From: Monarcha castaneiventris obscurior | Taxonomy: Eukaryota > Chordata > Aves > Passeriformes > Monarchidae | Direction of reading: 5' to 3' | Assembly (NCBI GenBank): GCA_026261815.1 | Contig: JAMPIT010000566.1 | Coordinates: 23,461,001 to 23,525,000 of the forward strand | DNA: 64,000 nucleotides | Shown: in pieces, positions 14,501 to 28,288 of the stretch | Numbering within the stretch: the stretch's first letter is position 1 | Layout: every line of letters starts with the position of its first letter | Notes under the pieces: model-generated | Database searches by the model: none | Told to the model about the DNA's origin: nothing | The model's input: the letters and a program-made list of their open reading frames with translations, nothing else | Program-made: the position numbers and the translations under genes

Positions 14501-17500
14501 TCGAAATTTTTCTATAGGTTCTGATTTGCTCAGAGACTTCTGGTCTGGGATGCACTGGAATTACCTAAATAGTCCAACTATGGGATTCAAGGATAAAGGG
14601 ATAACTACCTGTGAAACTGCATTATCTGGGTAGACAATCCTTGCCACTCCTCCTTGTTCCAGTGAAAATTCACCCATTTGCTTTGAAGGGTTAGGATCTT
14701 ATTCGTAGGAAGGAAAGTTTCTGGTTTCCTGTCCTTCGCTTTGCCAGCTGGGTGGGCAAAGCCATATAGATCCCAGTGGCCAACAATGATGGCTGAGGAA
14801 ATCTTGTGGTGGCCTATGGGCTCTTTCAGAAATATCCGTATTTGCAACACAGACATCTACTATGGAATAGTCTCTTTTTAACCAATGTGTAATGTATTCA
14901 GGGTGTGAATCATTTAATCCCAAACCAGACACCTGAAAAAAAGTGTCAGATGGACCATGCCCTTACTGCTATCTGCATCCCTCTGCTTGCCATGAGGAAA
15001 GCCTGTAGTGAGTGGATCAGACACAAATATCTGCTCCAGACACATTTAAAGGCAGGTAAGATGTTTGATTCCTCCTGTGCACTTCCCAGGACATGAGGTG
15101 GGGGTCATCCTGAGTCATGTCCCCCAACCTTGCTCCCTGGGTTCCCTCTTTTGCAACAGACTGGGGCTCTGCGAGAGCTTTTGGCTGCTGGACAGCCACT
15201 TGCTCTGTGCTTCAGGCTTCCTTCTCTGATGGAGACAATTCCAACATAGAAAGCAGTAGCTGGGCTCTTTGAGGAATGCTTAATTTTATCTCCTTCCCCC
15301 TCCACCCCTGCTTCCCGCCATGGTAAGCTAAAATAATGAAACACTTGGGGTTTGGTTGCATGCACTGTTTATCCATACTTGCGCTTGCTTCTATGTTTAA
15401 CAGAGGAAATAACTCTCTATGATAATGTATCACTACATGCTGGTAACATCAGATAAGCTAAGCTGGACAAAAATGTTTTCCTTGGCAATTCTCCACTTTC
15501 TTTAATTTGGCCAGAGAACCCACTTTACTTCTGGAATTGTGAAGGCCTCAGTTATGCTTGATTGTAACACAAAGCGTTTCATGGTTTTTCTTGTTAACCT
15601 CTATGCAGGACTAGGAGAACAATCCTGCCATTTCTTTCCCTGCAGTATAATTGAGCTGATAAGCATCAAGCCACACACATCAAAACCCACAGTGAATGTC
15701 ATCTGCATCCGTTTTCTGCCTTTACAGAAAAAAAAGCGATCTGCTTATCAGCCCCCATCGGAAGCTACACAGTGCTATAGGGATGCATATTAAAAGTTGA
15801 ACACAGGGAAGGAAGAAGGCAGTGCACTTGGAGGGTGCATTCCCAGGCACAGCAGGAGGAGCTGAGTGAGCATCAGAGGAGTCTCTCCATTTACGCACAG
15901 GGAGTGGTATGGGGACACTGCACCCCTGGTGCAGCAAGAGAGAGGAGATGAGATCGGGGTTCAGGGATCATCACATGGGAACAGCTTGTGCTGCAGCTCC
16001 TCTGGCTCCCATCAATGGGTTTCAGGCAATGGGGTCACTCTGGAGATATCTGGGCACACACAGAGAGAAGGATGGAGAGGGCTGCTGGAGGTTCTATGCC
16101 TCTGCCCCCCAGGTAAGTGTGTGCTGGTGCTTGGGGTGGTTCTGGGCCCAGGTTTTATCGCTCCTTGCATGGCACCCTGCAAGGTGGATGCAGCCACAGC
16201 TTTGAGTTGAGACACCTGAAGCACTGCCGAGGGCAATGAGTCTATATAGCTATGTGGGATGTATGCACATGGGGCCACACACGAGCTCCTGTGTTACAGG
16301 TTAACAGATGTGCAGGAGTCACACCAGTGGCATTGCCACAGGGTTTTACCTTTTTGTTTGGCACCTAACACAAAGTTTTGGCCTCATGTGCCCTTTTCTG
16401 CCTGAAGGTTAGAGTGTGGCACAGCCCATGGGAGATGCAGGGCAACAGCAATGCAGCAGGTACAGCATCTTTCCCCTTCATGTCCCACCACATGCCCTGA
16501 AAGGTGCTGGCTGGCCTTGCTGCACCACTCTGCACAGCTCCTCTGCTCATGGTCTGTAGCTCATTCAGCCCACACATAGCAAGTCTCCTGCTTCAGGGTA
16601 CTGCATTTGAGATTTGGGGGGCTTCACCCACAAAATGTGCACTCCTGTGCATTTACTACACTTGCCCTAAGAGCTGGTGTCTGCACAAGTGATGGGCATA
16701 TTGAAGATTCCTAGTTTCAACAGAGTTGCAAGTGCTAGGGAAAGCTGAGCTTCGTTTCCAGGCAGCAAATGCACCTGGCATATAGCAAGCCACACTGTTG
16801 GAATCTTCCTTGCAGCATATGTACAGACTGAAAGCCTTAAATACACTGGATTATTTGTTGGGGTTTTTTCCCACCCTTTCCTCCCTCCTGTAAGCCAAAC
16901 ATTTATGCAATAAAATATTTCTAGAGCACAGTGTATAAACAATGCACACAATAAAAATAAGAACTGAGAAGCTCTAGTAAGAACACAGCTGAACTTAATT
17001 TTATAGCCAGATAACAACTGAAGTTTCTGTCCATTTTGTTTTGGAGGGTTTTTTTTTCAGATATTAAGGTGTTTTTCTTGCAATAGTTAGACTTAGGAGT
17101 ATTTTGCTTAACACCAGTTTCTTAACAGAATACTTGAATTTTTTTTCTTTGTTGCAACCAATGTGTAATTTCTGAGACTTAGAATTTGAACTTCTGATCA
17201 AATAACTTAGAAGCAAACTGCAATTATATGCCTTTTTCTGGTGCAGCTGGTGCCAAACCATAGATGAAAGCTAAGTGATTATAGACAAAGAGCAACCACT
17301 TGGTGACTGGATTGCCTTTGAAGAGAGTCAATACAAGTAATTTCTGAGTAAATCTAGTGAAGAATCTGCGGCAGAGGCCACTATCCCGTGTCAGGATGGG
17401 ACTTGTATACAATATACAGTCACTCTACACTGCATACAATATATAATATATAAGTAATCATTAAAATTCTGAAAGAGGCTAATGTAGGAGACACCATATT

Positions 17501-18798
17501 CCCTACTGAGCGTCCTCTCCATACACCACAGTACCACAGGTGCCTCCATCATCTCCATTGCTTCACAGCATTGTTTATAGGAAGCGAGGGTGCACTCCTC
17601 AGGGACAAGGAGTCAGCACCACAGGCTGAAGAAAGACCCAGCCTGTGTCCTGCAGTGGGGGTGGATTTATTTGCCCCTTATACCTGTCTGTAAAAGGGTT
17701 TGCTGTACTTCCAGACCTGCTTTGCCCCATTTATTCCATTGAAAGGAGGGTGCTGCTGTGTTTTTATTATGCATTGGACTGCCCACACCAAAATGCAATG
17801 GTGCTGGACTGGGTCCTTTGGACCATTGTTTGTCTGGTTCCAGCCCTTAAGATCCAAGTAGGGCTTTAATTATTGTGGTCTGGGTGTAATTCATTCAGGT
17901 TTTCTCAACCGCTTATTCATCTCTTCCTGTGGTAGAGCTTGCAGGCCCAGCTGGCATCAATGATAGCAAAACTAAATTTCTTTTTGAAGAATCAGCACTT
18001 CATTTTCAAATTACTGCTCTGATACAAGCTAAGATGAAGGAAAGATTTTCCCTCTCTCAACTTAAAAGGAAACAATAATTTTTTTCCTTTTATTCGAACA
18101 CAATTCTATTCCATGATTTTTCTCTCTTTGCCATAGAAATTTTTAAATCAAGTCAAACAACAAAAAGAAAAGACGGTACCATAAATCTTAGACATAAATC
18201 CCCCACCTCAGACTTTAAAAAATAAAGTCAATTCCAGCTCTTCCTGGGTTTTAGCTTTGAAGTTCCCTGAGACTCCAGCTTTCTAATCTGTAAACAGGAA
18301 TAATACCTTCCTGTCTCAGAGGACTGTTGTAAGAAGCTTAACTGATTTGTGTTTGCAGGATATTGGGACATGCCAATACAGACATGGATGCAGAGACACA
18401 TATATGTGCATATTTGTATGCACCTATGCATGGTTTTATTGACTGGTTTTATTTTTGTGTGCCTCCTGTTTTTTGTTTTCACAATATCACTATCTTCTTA
18501 AAACACAAAAGATTTCTTGCAGAGAAGAGAACATTGGTACGTTTACCCGAAGATCAGATAACACATGAATGAAACGTTTTCTTGACGTTTCTTGCCTATT
18601 CTAAGTACCAATGTTTTAGAAGGTTTTGGTATTTGATAAAATTAGCACAACACAGGCTCAAAACTAGCTCTCAATAGCAAAGCATTGTGACATTACCATA
18701 TCTTTCAGAGCAATCTGTAATTGAAAAGGGAAGTAATAATTCACCTAGATATCCCTCTTCCTCCCTAATTTTCCTGGTTAAAATAACATGTTGCTGAA

Positions 18799-19363
18799 TG
18801 TCGTGGTTGAACTCAGCCCCACACAGCTGCTCACTCACTCTTCCCCAGTGAGACGGGGAAGAGAACCAGAAGGGTAAAAGTGAGAAACTCGTGGGTTGAG
18901 ACAAAGACAGTTCAACAGGCAAAGCAAAAGCCACACATGCCAGCAGAACAGGGAATTCATCCACCACTTCCCACGGGCAGGCAGGTACCCAGTCAACCCA
19001 GGAAAGCCGAGCAACATCATGTGTAATTGTGACTTGAGAAGATAAACACCATTGCTCCAACATTCCCCCCTTCCTTTTCCTTCCCCCAGCTTTATATGCT
19101 GGTCATGACACCATATAGTGTGGGAATGTCCCTCTGGTCACGTGGGGACAGCTGTCCCAGCTATGTCCCCTCCCAACCTCTTGTGCACCCCCAGCCCCCT
19201 CACTGGTGGGGTGAGTGGGGTGAGACACACAGAAGGCCTTGATGCTGTGCAAGCCCTGCTCAGCAATAGCTAAAACATCCTTAGTTATCAACCCTGTTTT
19301 AGTCATAGCCCCATACTGGCAACTATAAAGAAAATTAACTCTACCCCAGACAAAAGCAGCACA
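18799..19363 (-). mobile_element. Solo LTR of an avian endogenous retrovirus (ERVL-like), with 5-bp target duplication
   Basis: A 565-bp unit bounded by TG and CA. It is flanked on both sides by CTGAA (18,794-18,798 and 19,364-19,368), a perfect 5-bp target-site duplication. On the minus strand it reads as a normal LTR: it begins TGTGCTG, has a TATAAAG box near 19,091-19,097 in the middle, and ends with a stretch reading GTTCAACCACGACA. I recognise this family from bird genomes by memory. A 5-bp duplication fits ERVL-type integration. No internal retroviral genes are present, so LTR-LTR recombination has removed them. Divergence in the region where a polyadenylation signal would lie suggests an old copy. 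Confidence 0.88.
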
Positions 19364-19368
19364 CTGAA

Positions 19369-22300
19369 CAATGATTTTTAAAATTGAAATCAAAGCTGAT
19401 CTTTTCTTTCTGTTGTTTACAACCCTTTGAAAGAATGTAAGCAGGCCCCATGACTGCCTCCCCTGCTGAAGCTCACATCAATGCCACCTTTTGATCCCAG
19501 GACTTCAGAGAATGGCTCACACCTCCTTTTTGTTTGCTGTTTTGGGTTTTTGCAAGCATTCTCCTTTCCTCCAGCTTTTGAAGATGGAAGCTTCATGGCA
19601 GTCAGAACAGGTTGCCCAACAATATATCTGGAAACTCCTTCCCTCAATGATGACAGTCTTACAGCAAGATAACCCTTGGCTCTGGCCTGACCCACACTTC
19701 CATTTTACTTTTTCTCCCACAAAGATGTTAACAGGCCTCATTCACCTCTCAGTCCCTCTCAAACTGGACAGCTAGAATTTCCCTTCCAGAAAAGAAATCA
19801 GAGCACCTGTTTTAGAATTAAACTCAGACCCTTCCTATTATTATTATTATTATTATTACTAATAATAGGTAAATGTACACATTTCCATTTGGATGGAGAA
19901 ATCAGCACATCAGATACTGTATTTCCATTCAAAAATTAAATATAAATGTAGATATTTTAATACATATATTTGCATACACTTTCAAAAAATGACTTTTAAT
20001 TTTCTTGGTTATGTCTATTTCTTGTCCTGCTCTGTTAAAAACCCTTCTGCTTCTCCCCATCCTTTACACACACCAGAGGTTACAGCATTCCACTGACAAT
20101 TCTTGTTGGAACAAGAAGCCGATCAATAAAAATTACAGAAACCCCTGTTTCCATTTTGCAACATGGAGCTGCTAAAACTCTGCTGCAAAGACTTGTGTCC
20201 TAAACAATTTCGAGATGCCATAAAATGACTCTTATTTCGTTACATTAAACCACAAATTATAAACTAGGTTTCTATTCTGGTATTATTCATATCCTTCCAA
20301 TGCAGTTTAACAGCTGGAAATGGGAAGGTGGCAGCTCCCTGTTACCAGGCAACTCTTCCCAACCATCAGCAGCTTGCCCCAGGGATCAGGGTTTGAGAGC
20401 TGCTCTGCAGTGACAGCTCTTCTCCCTTCTTCCAAACCCAGGCTGGTGCATGGAGGCTGCTTCAGAGCAGAGTTCCCTCTAAGAGCTCAAAGCATTGGCA
20501 AGAGCTACATCTCATTAAAACTCTGGTTTTGTCTCTCACTGTCCCATTTTAATGTGTTACACAGCTGGGACTTTAGCCACTGACTTCCAATAAGCCAATT
20601 GTTTTTTCAACACACAACTGATTTTTTAAGTTATGGGGTGTATTGCTTTGAGTTAATGAGAACAATAAAGAATACATCATGCTCTTCTGCTAAGAAGTCC
20701 TTTCCAAAGGCAGCAATGGGTATCAGTAGTCTCCCTCCTGCCTTGGAGATACAGCTCCAATTCATGTAATGTCTCAGCAACTCCACTTGCCATCTTGGTG
20801 TTTATATTATCCCAGGCAAGGTTTTGTAGGGTAGAACACATTGTATGGGCTTATACTTGTTCTTACTGTTTTGCTGCAATATTCTTCTCCTCAGGTCACC
20901 CTTAAATTTATTTATATTTATTTTAGACTTTACTCAGACAACTAAAAATCCCCTAGGAAACAAGCACATGTGGAATGCATAGGAATGGCAGCCATGATGA
21001 CCCCATAGTATATTGATATATCATGGCCTAATAAAATCCAAATCCCATCCAGCAGCAATGTTTATGAAACACCTTACATCACTCAAAAGTTCATTCCTAC
21101 TCAGAGTCTGGTTCTGAGATTCAGGCTTGTTGACCTCTTGTCCTCACTACAGTTCAGAACTGGGCTCCATCTGCTGACACTGTGTTTTCTCTCAACTCTT
21201 TCCTGACAATCACGCAAGTCACAATAATTTCTTCATCACCAGGGTGCCCCTTGTTTTAACTCAGCACACTTCCACTGGGTGGAGGACATCAGAGAAGACA
21301 GAAGAAGAAACATAAACGTCCATGTTGGTGCCATGCTTCAAAGCAAGATTCAGTTATCTCAGCTGCGGAGCATCCAGCAGGAAACCTGACGGCCCCAAAG
21401 AGAAGTTGGTCCCTTGCAAAGGTTATTCCTCTGGTCATTCAGTTCAGCATATGGACATGGGCATGACTGGCACCTGCAGGAAAAGAAGCTTTTCTCCTTC
21501 TCCCTCCAGCACAATGCATCAATGTCAGAAAATAGGGTTTGGATCCCTTATTGAAGAGAGACATTAATTAGGGAGTCTTTTATGAAATTTCCTTTTGAGT
21601 AAATGACATGTGTGAAAGATGAACAACCTTTCCTCTACATTTGTCTCCACGCATTCAGCTCCATTTTTTAATCCAAGTCTTTGTTTCTCTCTCTAATCTA
21701 TATTTACTTACTCTTCTCATCCATTTCATCATCACTAGAATGAAGCATATTTTGAAAGTTAACCATTTTCTTCTCGAGTTATATGCTCAAAAGATTTGTG
21801 CAGCATAAGGGCACCTTTCCTGTGATTGTTTTTATTAGAAAATGTTTAATATGAACACACCAGGAATTTTATGCCATTAACATTATTAAAGACCTCTGGA
21901 TGAAATTTCACATTCTCCCACAAAAATATTGGCCTGATCTAAACAAAGACATGTTTGTGTGGCTCCATGAAGGATTTGTACTTGGAAGAGGAGAAAGTAG
22001 TTTTTCAAATTTATCCAAGAATCTGAAGATAGCCTGATTCTAAGCATGGCTTCTAACTGTTTTTAGTTGCAGTTTCTCAATCCTTCTGACATCCTTTTTC
22101 ATCACCACTTTCATTCTAAATCAATCTGTGTCTTTGAATAAGGTTTCACATATGCATTAGTAATGTCTTTCAGTGGAGCTGCATGACTATCCAGCATTAC
22201 ACTGAGTGCCTGGAAGTGTCCTTAGAAGGCTCATAACCTGTTTTTGTTGCCTTCCAACTTTCACTTCTCGTCATCACAAATACTTTACAATTTTAATTTA

Positions 22301-24215
22301 TTTTGATTCACTTTACACCCAGACATTAAATGAAGCTGACGTGTTCAAAACTGTTGTTTTTAAAAAGGGAAGTGCAGGCTGTGCAAATAGCCCCAGCTCA
22401 TCTGCGGCAGCGGCACATGAGGAGAAGGTCCAGATGGATGTAGCAAACGGGTTTCCCAAGCAGCAGGGACTGCATTGGTACCATGAAAGGTTCCTGTCTT
22501 GCAGCCTGGGCTCAGTTCCTGCTAATGACAAGAAGAAATGTTAAATTTTTGGTGTGGAAACCCATACTTTGTCTAATTAACTGAGGTCCACCTAGGCAAG
22601 GTACACATGCTGCTACAGGAGCTTTTTCACTTTTGGGTGAAGCAGAATTATAAATCCTCAGCTCTTCAAACCAACACTGTTTCTGTAAGGAATTTTTGTG
22701 TGATTTTTCCATACAGTCAAGATTTGTGTGCGTGTGAAGACAGTAGGATACTTTGGGTTCTGCTTTTTTGATATAAATCACCTGTCAGGGGCATCCTAGA
22801 GTTATTTATGATCTGTCTGCCCACAATAGTTCCAGTTTGTGAGCTCCCTTCTTTGCCTTGTCATATGTGGTGAAAACCAATACATCTTTCAATCTCTACA
22901 AAATTCTTATGCCAAGTGGCAACATAAGGAGATACTAGAGAAGCATTTAGTGATGGTACAATGGGCGCTTTATCCTCAGGCAAGAAATCTGTTACAACTT
23001 AATTTAATATCCTCGACTGGATAACAGACGTGCAAAGGCAGGAGCGAGATAAAAGAAACTGGGCTTCCTCCACAATGCAGTTAACTCCACAATCTAATGC
23101 TTGGATCTCAGAGATCCAGAGGTTGTTTTAAAAATGGAGAAAAGCAAAGCTATTCTTTTCAAAGGAGGTAAGAAGTAAAGAGCAGAGTCAGTTATGGAAG
23201 ATCCTCTTATAGTTTCTTCTTCTCCACAAGATCTTGTCATGACAAATACAACAGCCCCATTGGGCTCCCTGCCTCCAGGTGCTTAGTGATGGCTCAGACT
23301 GCACAGAAAACAGACCCTCTGGTCCTGCATCCCCACCTCAACCCTTCGATGTCCTGCAGAGGTATATAATAAACCAGGAGCCCACAATGTCCTGTAAGCT
23401 GTGGCAGGAGGCCTGATGCTTTTGCTCAGTGCCATTTAGTCTGAGAATTCACCCGTGGATGGCAGTGGCACATTCTGCCCAGGAGTTTCCTCGTTGTCTT
23501 GCTTGCTGCAGAGGGAGTGCCACTGCCCAGATAAGCAATTTGGTTTTGCTAGTGCCTAAAGCCATGTTCAGTCACCATTTTAGCCTCTAATGAAAGGAAA
23601 TCCCATTCACCTGGAACCAACACAGACATGGGGAGAGCAAGATGAGAGTTCAGAACTTCCTTGTCCTTGAAACTTCCGGTTTATTTCCTGGCATCAGCCC
23701 ATGAATTAGAGTTCACAACTAAGCAGCAAATTCCAGATCTTAATGTCCTGAGTACATTTGGCACATGGCCAGCCTGTACTGCATTCAGGTCAAGGATCAT
23801 GGAATCAGCTCGCTTACTCTCAGAGTGATTTTTTGGTTAAGTATGCTGCTTTCCACAATCATTTCATTTCTGATGTAATCTCATATCCTTCTACTCCTCC
23901 CTACCCATAGAATACAAGAAAAAATAGGAATGACACCTTACAAGCACTTTCAAAGGAAAAATAACAAGAAATGAATGTGCAATGAACATGTGAAACAGTC
24001 ACTTGAGCTAAAATCTGAGATACTTTGGCAGTGTGGGACAACTCACAGGACATGTCTAATCAATTTTTCCTTGTGGTCAAACAAGTACTTTACACAGAAG
24101 AGATGGTCCTTCAGAAGTCAAGAACCATGCATCCTGTAGTGTCCCTGGCTGGAGGATTGATAGAAGGAAGGAAGGGCAGGCTTGGGAATCCCTTCCTCTT
24201 CTCCACAACTCATAT
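19369..24215. other. Intergenic region, no recognised gene
   Basis: It contains the TAT microsatellite at 19,836 and otherwise nothing I could identify. Open frames are short and unlike known proteins. Confidence 0.6.
19836..19868. repeat. TAT/ATA trinucleotide microsatellite
   Basis: About eight TAT/TTA units followed by CTAATAATAG, so the tract partly mirrors itself. Confidence 0.9.
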
Positions 24216-24658
24216 ACAGAATCATAGAATTGTTTAGGTTGGGGAAAAATCTCTAAGATCATCAAATCCAACTGATAACCCAGCACTTCCAAATCCATCA
24301 CTAAACCATGTCCCCAGGTGCCACATCCACACATTTTTGGAACACTTTCAGGGATGATGATTCTACTACTTCCCTGGGCAGCCTGATCCAGTGTTTGACC
24401 ATTCTTACAGTGAAGAAACTTTTCCCAATATCCAGTCTAAACTCCCCCTGGCACAACTTGAGGCTGTTTCCTCTTGTCCTGTCTCGTTAGCTGGGAGAAG
24501 AGACTGACCTCCACCTCACTACAACCTCCTTTCAGGTAGTTGTGGTTGTAGGTCCCCCCGAGCCTCTTTTACTCCAGGTTAAACAACCCTAGCCTCCTCA
24601 ACCTCTCCTCATAAGACTTGTGCTCCAGGCCCTTCACCTGCTCCATTGCCCTGCTTCT
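24216..24658 (-). mobile_element. CR1 LINE, 5'-truncated 3' fragment
   Basis: On the plus strand it begins AGAATCATAGAATTGTTTAGG, the reverse complement of a CR1 tail. Stretches typical of CR1 follow: GATCATCAAATCCAACTG, then CCCTGGGCAGCCTGATCCAGTG, then a variant of the CCTCTTGTCCTGTC block, then CTCAACCTCTCCTCATAAGAC. It is about 440 bp and contains no intact coding frame. Confidence 0.88.
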
Positions 24659-25349
24659 TCAACTCTAAAGTTGTGAGCTTATATACTCTTCTCAGGACAT
24701 TTTAGTTTCCTTCTACAGTTTGCTGCCTACAAATGTAATTAGTTGTAGGAACCTAAAGGAACTTGGCTCAGTTAAACCTTCTTGCACTGCACCTCCGCAG
24801 CTTGGCTACACACTACGCACTGGTTGCTCTGAATGGCAAATGCTACCTTGGTTCTTGGTTTGGGATTAATTAAGGAAGAAAAACTAATGGACATTCATCA
24901 GAATTTTGAGTAAGTGTCTCAAGTTTTGTTAACTGATGAATCACTTTTAGAATTTTGGTCCTTAACGAACACCTTCTAGTTGTATTTTTAGTCACTTCTC
25001 TCAAAACTTGTTAAATTTGGTGCATATTCCTGGTTAGTGTCTAAAAACCAATGGAAGCTAGTCCTTCAGATTTATATTTGGAAACCTCTGTGTTGAGATT
25101 ACTCTAAAATCAAAAGAGAATCTAAAATGGGACATGCTGAGCATACATGCAGTTCATGTAACATTGTTTTAATATTTTCAGCATTATTTTTCTATCCTGT
25201 TTTTCATGTTCCCTAAGACATCACTGGGGCAGCTGAGACCAGATAATAAAAATTAAAAATAAATCCATGAATTCTGAAGAAATCTGAAGTTGCTTTATGA
25301 AACTCATTGCTTAAATCTGCCTTAAATGCAACCATGCCAGAAGAATGGA
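24659..25349. other. Intergenic spacer between two CR1-related segments
   Basis: AT-rich. It may include further 5' parts of the decayed LINE that follows, but I could not show this. Confidence 0.5.
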
Positions 25350-26430
25350 AGGTGGAAAATACAACCATTGAAAAGACTTCTGAGCTCACCAAAATCAGTG
25401 TTTGATGTCTGTGCCAAGCAACTTACTGGAAAACATAATAAAGAATAGAACTGGTAAACTGAATGATATGTTGGAGAAGAATCAGCGTTGCATACCAAGA
25501 AGGATGTCTTGTTTTGCAAACCCATTTGAGATTCAAGGAGTGATATTTATTTAGATAAGGATGGTTCTGATAATATTAGAAACTTGGATTGTAAAAAAAC
25601 TTTTGAACTGGTCTTTTACCATATGCTCTCAAAGTGTGATCATATGGGATAAACAGAAAAGGATAAAAAACCATCTGAAAGAAAGAAAACTCATCATTAG
25701 ATTACACAATATAATGCAGTTTCCAGAACCCACAAAAATCTCTTCTGTTCAACATCTTCAGAAATTTTATGGAGAAGTTTAATGCCAAGAGGTCAGTTGG
25801 CAGATAATACAAAATTCATCTGAACAGACAAGTCTTAAACTGGTAATAAAGAATATCAGAAGACTTTTAGAGAAAAAACATTATCTTGGCTTAGTGAGTT
25901 GAATTGACTTGCTGAGAGGTCACATCAATGACAAAAGCATACAAAGATCGTGCATCTGGGGATAAGGTGGAAGCATAGAGGGAAGGCAGAGTGGGACAAC
26001 CTGTTTTGGTAGCAAGAAGCTGCTCAGTTAGCTTGGCTGTATTTCTTGATAACACTCTTAATGTGACAGGGTAATAAATGACAAGTGAAATGTAATATAC
26101 AGACACACAAAGTGACACATGAAAGACAACCCTCACCTTCTGTATTCACTGGTAAAACAGCAACTCCCGTCAGGAAAGAGGTCTCAGACCTCTTCATGGC
26201 TCTTTGAAAAGAACAGGTCAGGAAGTGACCCAAGCAATGTTTGAAAATAGTAAGAAAAAAACAGAAGTAAGAAAAAAGCAGGACACTGCTGTAAAATTGT
26301 ATCTTGAATATTGCATGTAGTTTTATCCACATTGCCTGAAAAGAAGTATAAACAGAAAATACACAGGGCAGGACGAAAAGATGGGGAATGGTTTCTGTTT
26401 GAGGAGTTCAGGCTGCAATCCCAGAGCAGA
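25350..26430 (+). mobile_element. Ancient, decayed CR1-like LINE reverse-transcriptase segment
   Basis: Conceptual translation with many stops and frameshifts still shows pieces of the CR1 reverse transcriptase in order. An LLFNIF-type motif lies near 25,740. A decayed counterpart of the FADDTKL segment follows near 25,800. A LEYC segment at about 26,300 is followed by a lysine/arginine-rich stretch. The upstream nucleotide string around 25,430-25,560 also resembles the amniote CR1 consensus I remember. It is far more diverged than the other CR1 copies here. The boundaries are approximate. Confidence 0.62.
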
Positions 26431-28009
26431 CTATGGATTTACTGCTGCAATCCCAGTCCATACTTCTTTGTGCTGTTACTGAGCTGGTTCAGCACAGTAA
26501 CCTGGTAGAAAACACACACACACTAAACAAAGGGAAGAGTTTCCTGACAGGTAACTGAGCAGAAATGCACAGCCACATCTGTGGATGTGGGCAGGGGGAA
26601 ACATGACAGAGGGAGGAAAGCGGCAGCCAGTCCTAGGAAACCTCTGCCTTCAGCTGTAGCTTCATAAACCATTTTGGCCAGCTCTGCTGATGAAATTAGG
26701 CCCAAGCTCCTTTGCCTGCAGCTACTCGCTGTCACCCCTGAAAGCCTCTCCCTTTTGGTGTTTGTGCAGCTGTTCAGCAACTCAGTGGGGGAACTGATCT
26801 GAAATAAAATTAATCATTTTTGTTGGATTATTCTGATTGAGTTTGCGGCATGCTAGCACAAGAAAAGGATGTGGCCAAAGAACAGGAAAAAGCAACAGGG
26901 ACTGGAGGGACTGCTGCTTTGAGCAATGCCAGCCCAAAGGGGTCTGTCTGAAAACAAGTAATAGAACAAAGCTCCATTTTCTTTTTCCTTTCAGGGAAAA
27001 GGATGGTTCTGAAGTCATATGAGAAAGGTCTATGAACTGGTATGGTGAAAACAAATAGGGCATGATCATTCACTATTTCTTAGATGACAAAAATTCAAGT
27101 ACCCTGTAACATTATTAAGCCCTGGATTAAAAACTAGTGAGAAAACATTCCTGTCTAGCCTTTGTCCAAGTTCCCACCACTCCTGAAGGCCAGGCATACC
27201 AACAGATCAAAAAGCTATTTGACAAATTCATAGAGAAGTGACACATTTGTGGCTGTTAGTGTTGCAGTGGAAACAGTTTTCACCTGAGAACTCTTCCTCT
27301 GCACTTCAGGAGCTGGAAACAGAAAGAAAAGGCCAGTCCATGGTGGTTTAAATGTTTTTATACCTCTTACCTATGTCTCTCCTATTGGCCATTGTCAGAC
27401 AGAAAATACCAGCCTAGGGATGGTTGTTTTGAATGATTAGGCTGGCTCTTCTGCTTTCATGTACTTTACTTCAACTATATGTGATAAGAATACACTGTTT
27501 ACATTTGTTATATTTCCAGTAATTATTGTGGAGACACAAAGCCTGTATTAGATATACCTAAATAACAAAGATAAACTACACAAGTTTTTTTTCTGAAAGA
27601 AATTATGCCACTGAAATTTTCTTGAAGGATGTATAGGTATGGTGTTACTAGAGCTCTCTGCCACACTGACTCTTCGACAGAGCAGTACAGGTAAGAGGGG
27701 TGGCTTTAAAGCAGTGGCAGTAGATAGCCTAAGTGCAGCTCTTACCCAACAGCTCTAGGTTATGGCTAACAGTTCCCACAGTGGACATGTCCTGTGTAAT
27801 TACGGTTGGGCAAGGGACAGTAAAGTATGGCTTGCAACTTATCGGTATAAACGAGATTCATCTCTTTCCTGGGGAGTTCATCCTAAAATAGTGGAACAAA
27901 CTGAAAATGCATTTCTGACCAAAACCGGTGTTGGCGTGTGGGGAGAACCCAAGTTTCTAATTTATGGCAGGAGTGGGTTGGGTTTGGTGCCAGCTTTCTC
28001 CCTTCCTTA
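26431..28009. other. Proximal upstream region of GAS6
   Basis: 1.6 kb directly before the CpG island. It has a short CA run near 26,512-26,523. No exon or repeat was recognised. Proximal regulatory sites may be here but none can be named with confidence. Confidence 0.55.
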
Positions 28010-28288
28010 GTGATGAGCCCCGGAGCTATTAAAGAGATGTGCCTGGAGGTGAGGGCGCAGTCTCCCCGCCCGCTCCCCGCGTCCTGCCGGCCTCCCATCG
28101 GCCCGACTCCCGGTGACCGCCCCCGCCGCTCGGCACGGCCGGGCAGGTACACGGGGCCGGGCCGGGAGGCCGCTCCGCAGCGAGGTGTGTCCCTGTGCGG
28201 CGGCTCGGCGCTGCCTGGCGAGGGTTGGGCAGGGCGGGCGAGCGGCTCCGCGGCTCCCCCGCCGGGCTCGGCCGCCGCGCTCCCGGAG

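Larger units (their letters stand above)
1..18793. other. Intergenic region upstream of GAS6, no recognised gene
   Basis: Mostly AT-rich, CpG-poor unique-looking sequence. Apart from the two inverted repeats and the unexplained open frame at 2,632-3,471, I found no exon series, RNA gene or clear mobile element. C-rich stretches (about 9,420-10,110) are open in several frames at once, which reflects base composition. A G-rich tract lies near 8,725-8,758 and a small CpG cluster at 6,300-6,362. Confidence 0.6.

Noticed and set aside
1..28009. Exons of a neighbouring gene such as RASA3, expected near GAS6 in vertebrates
   Set aside because: No open segment with splice sites encodes anything I recognise from that gene, so it must lie outside the window or on the other side.
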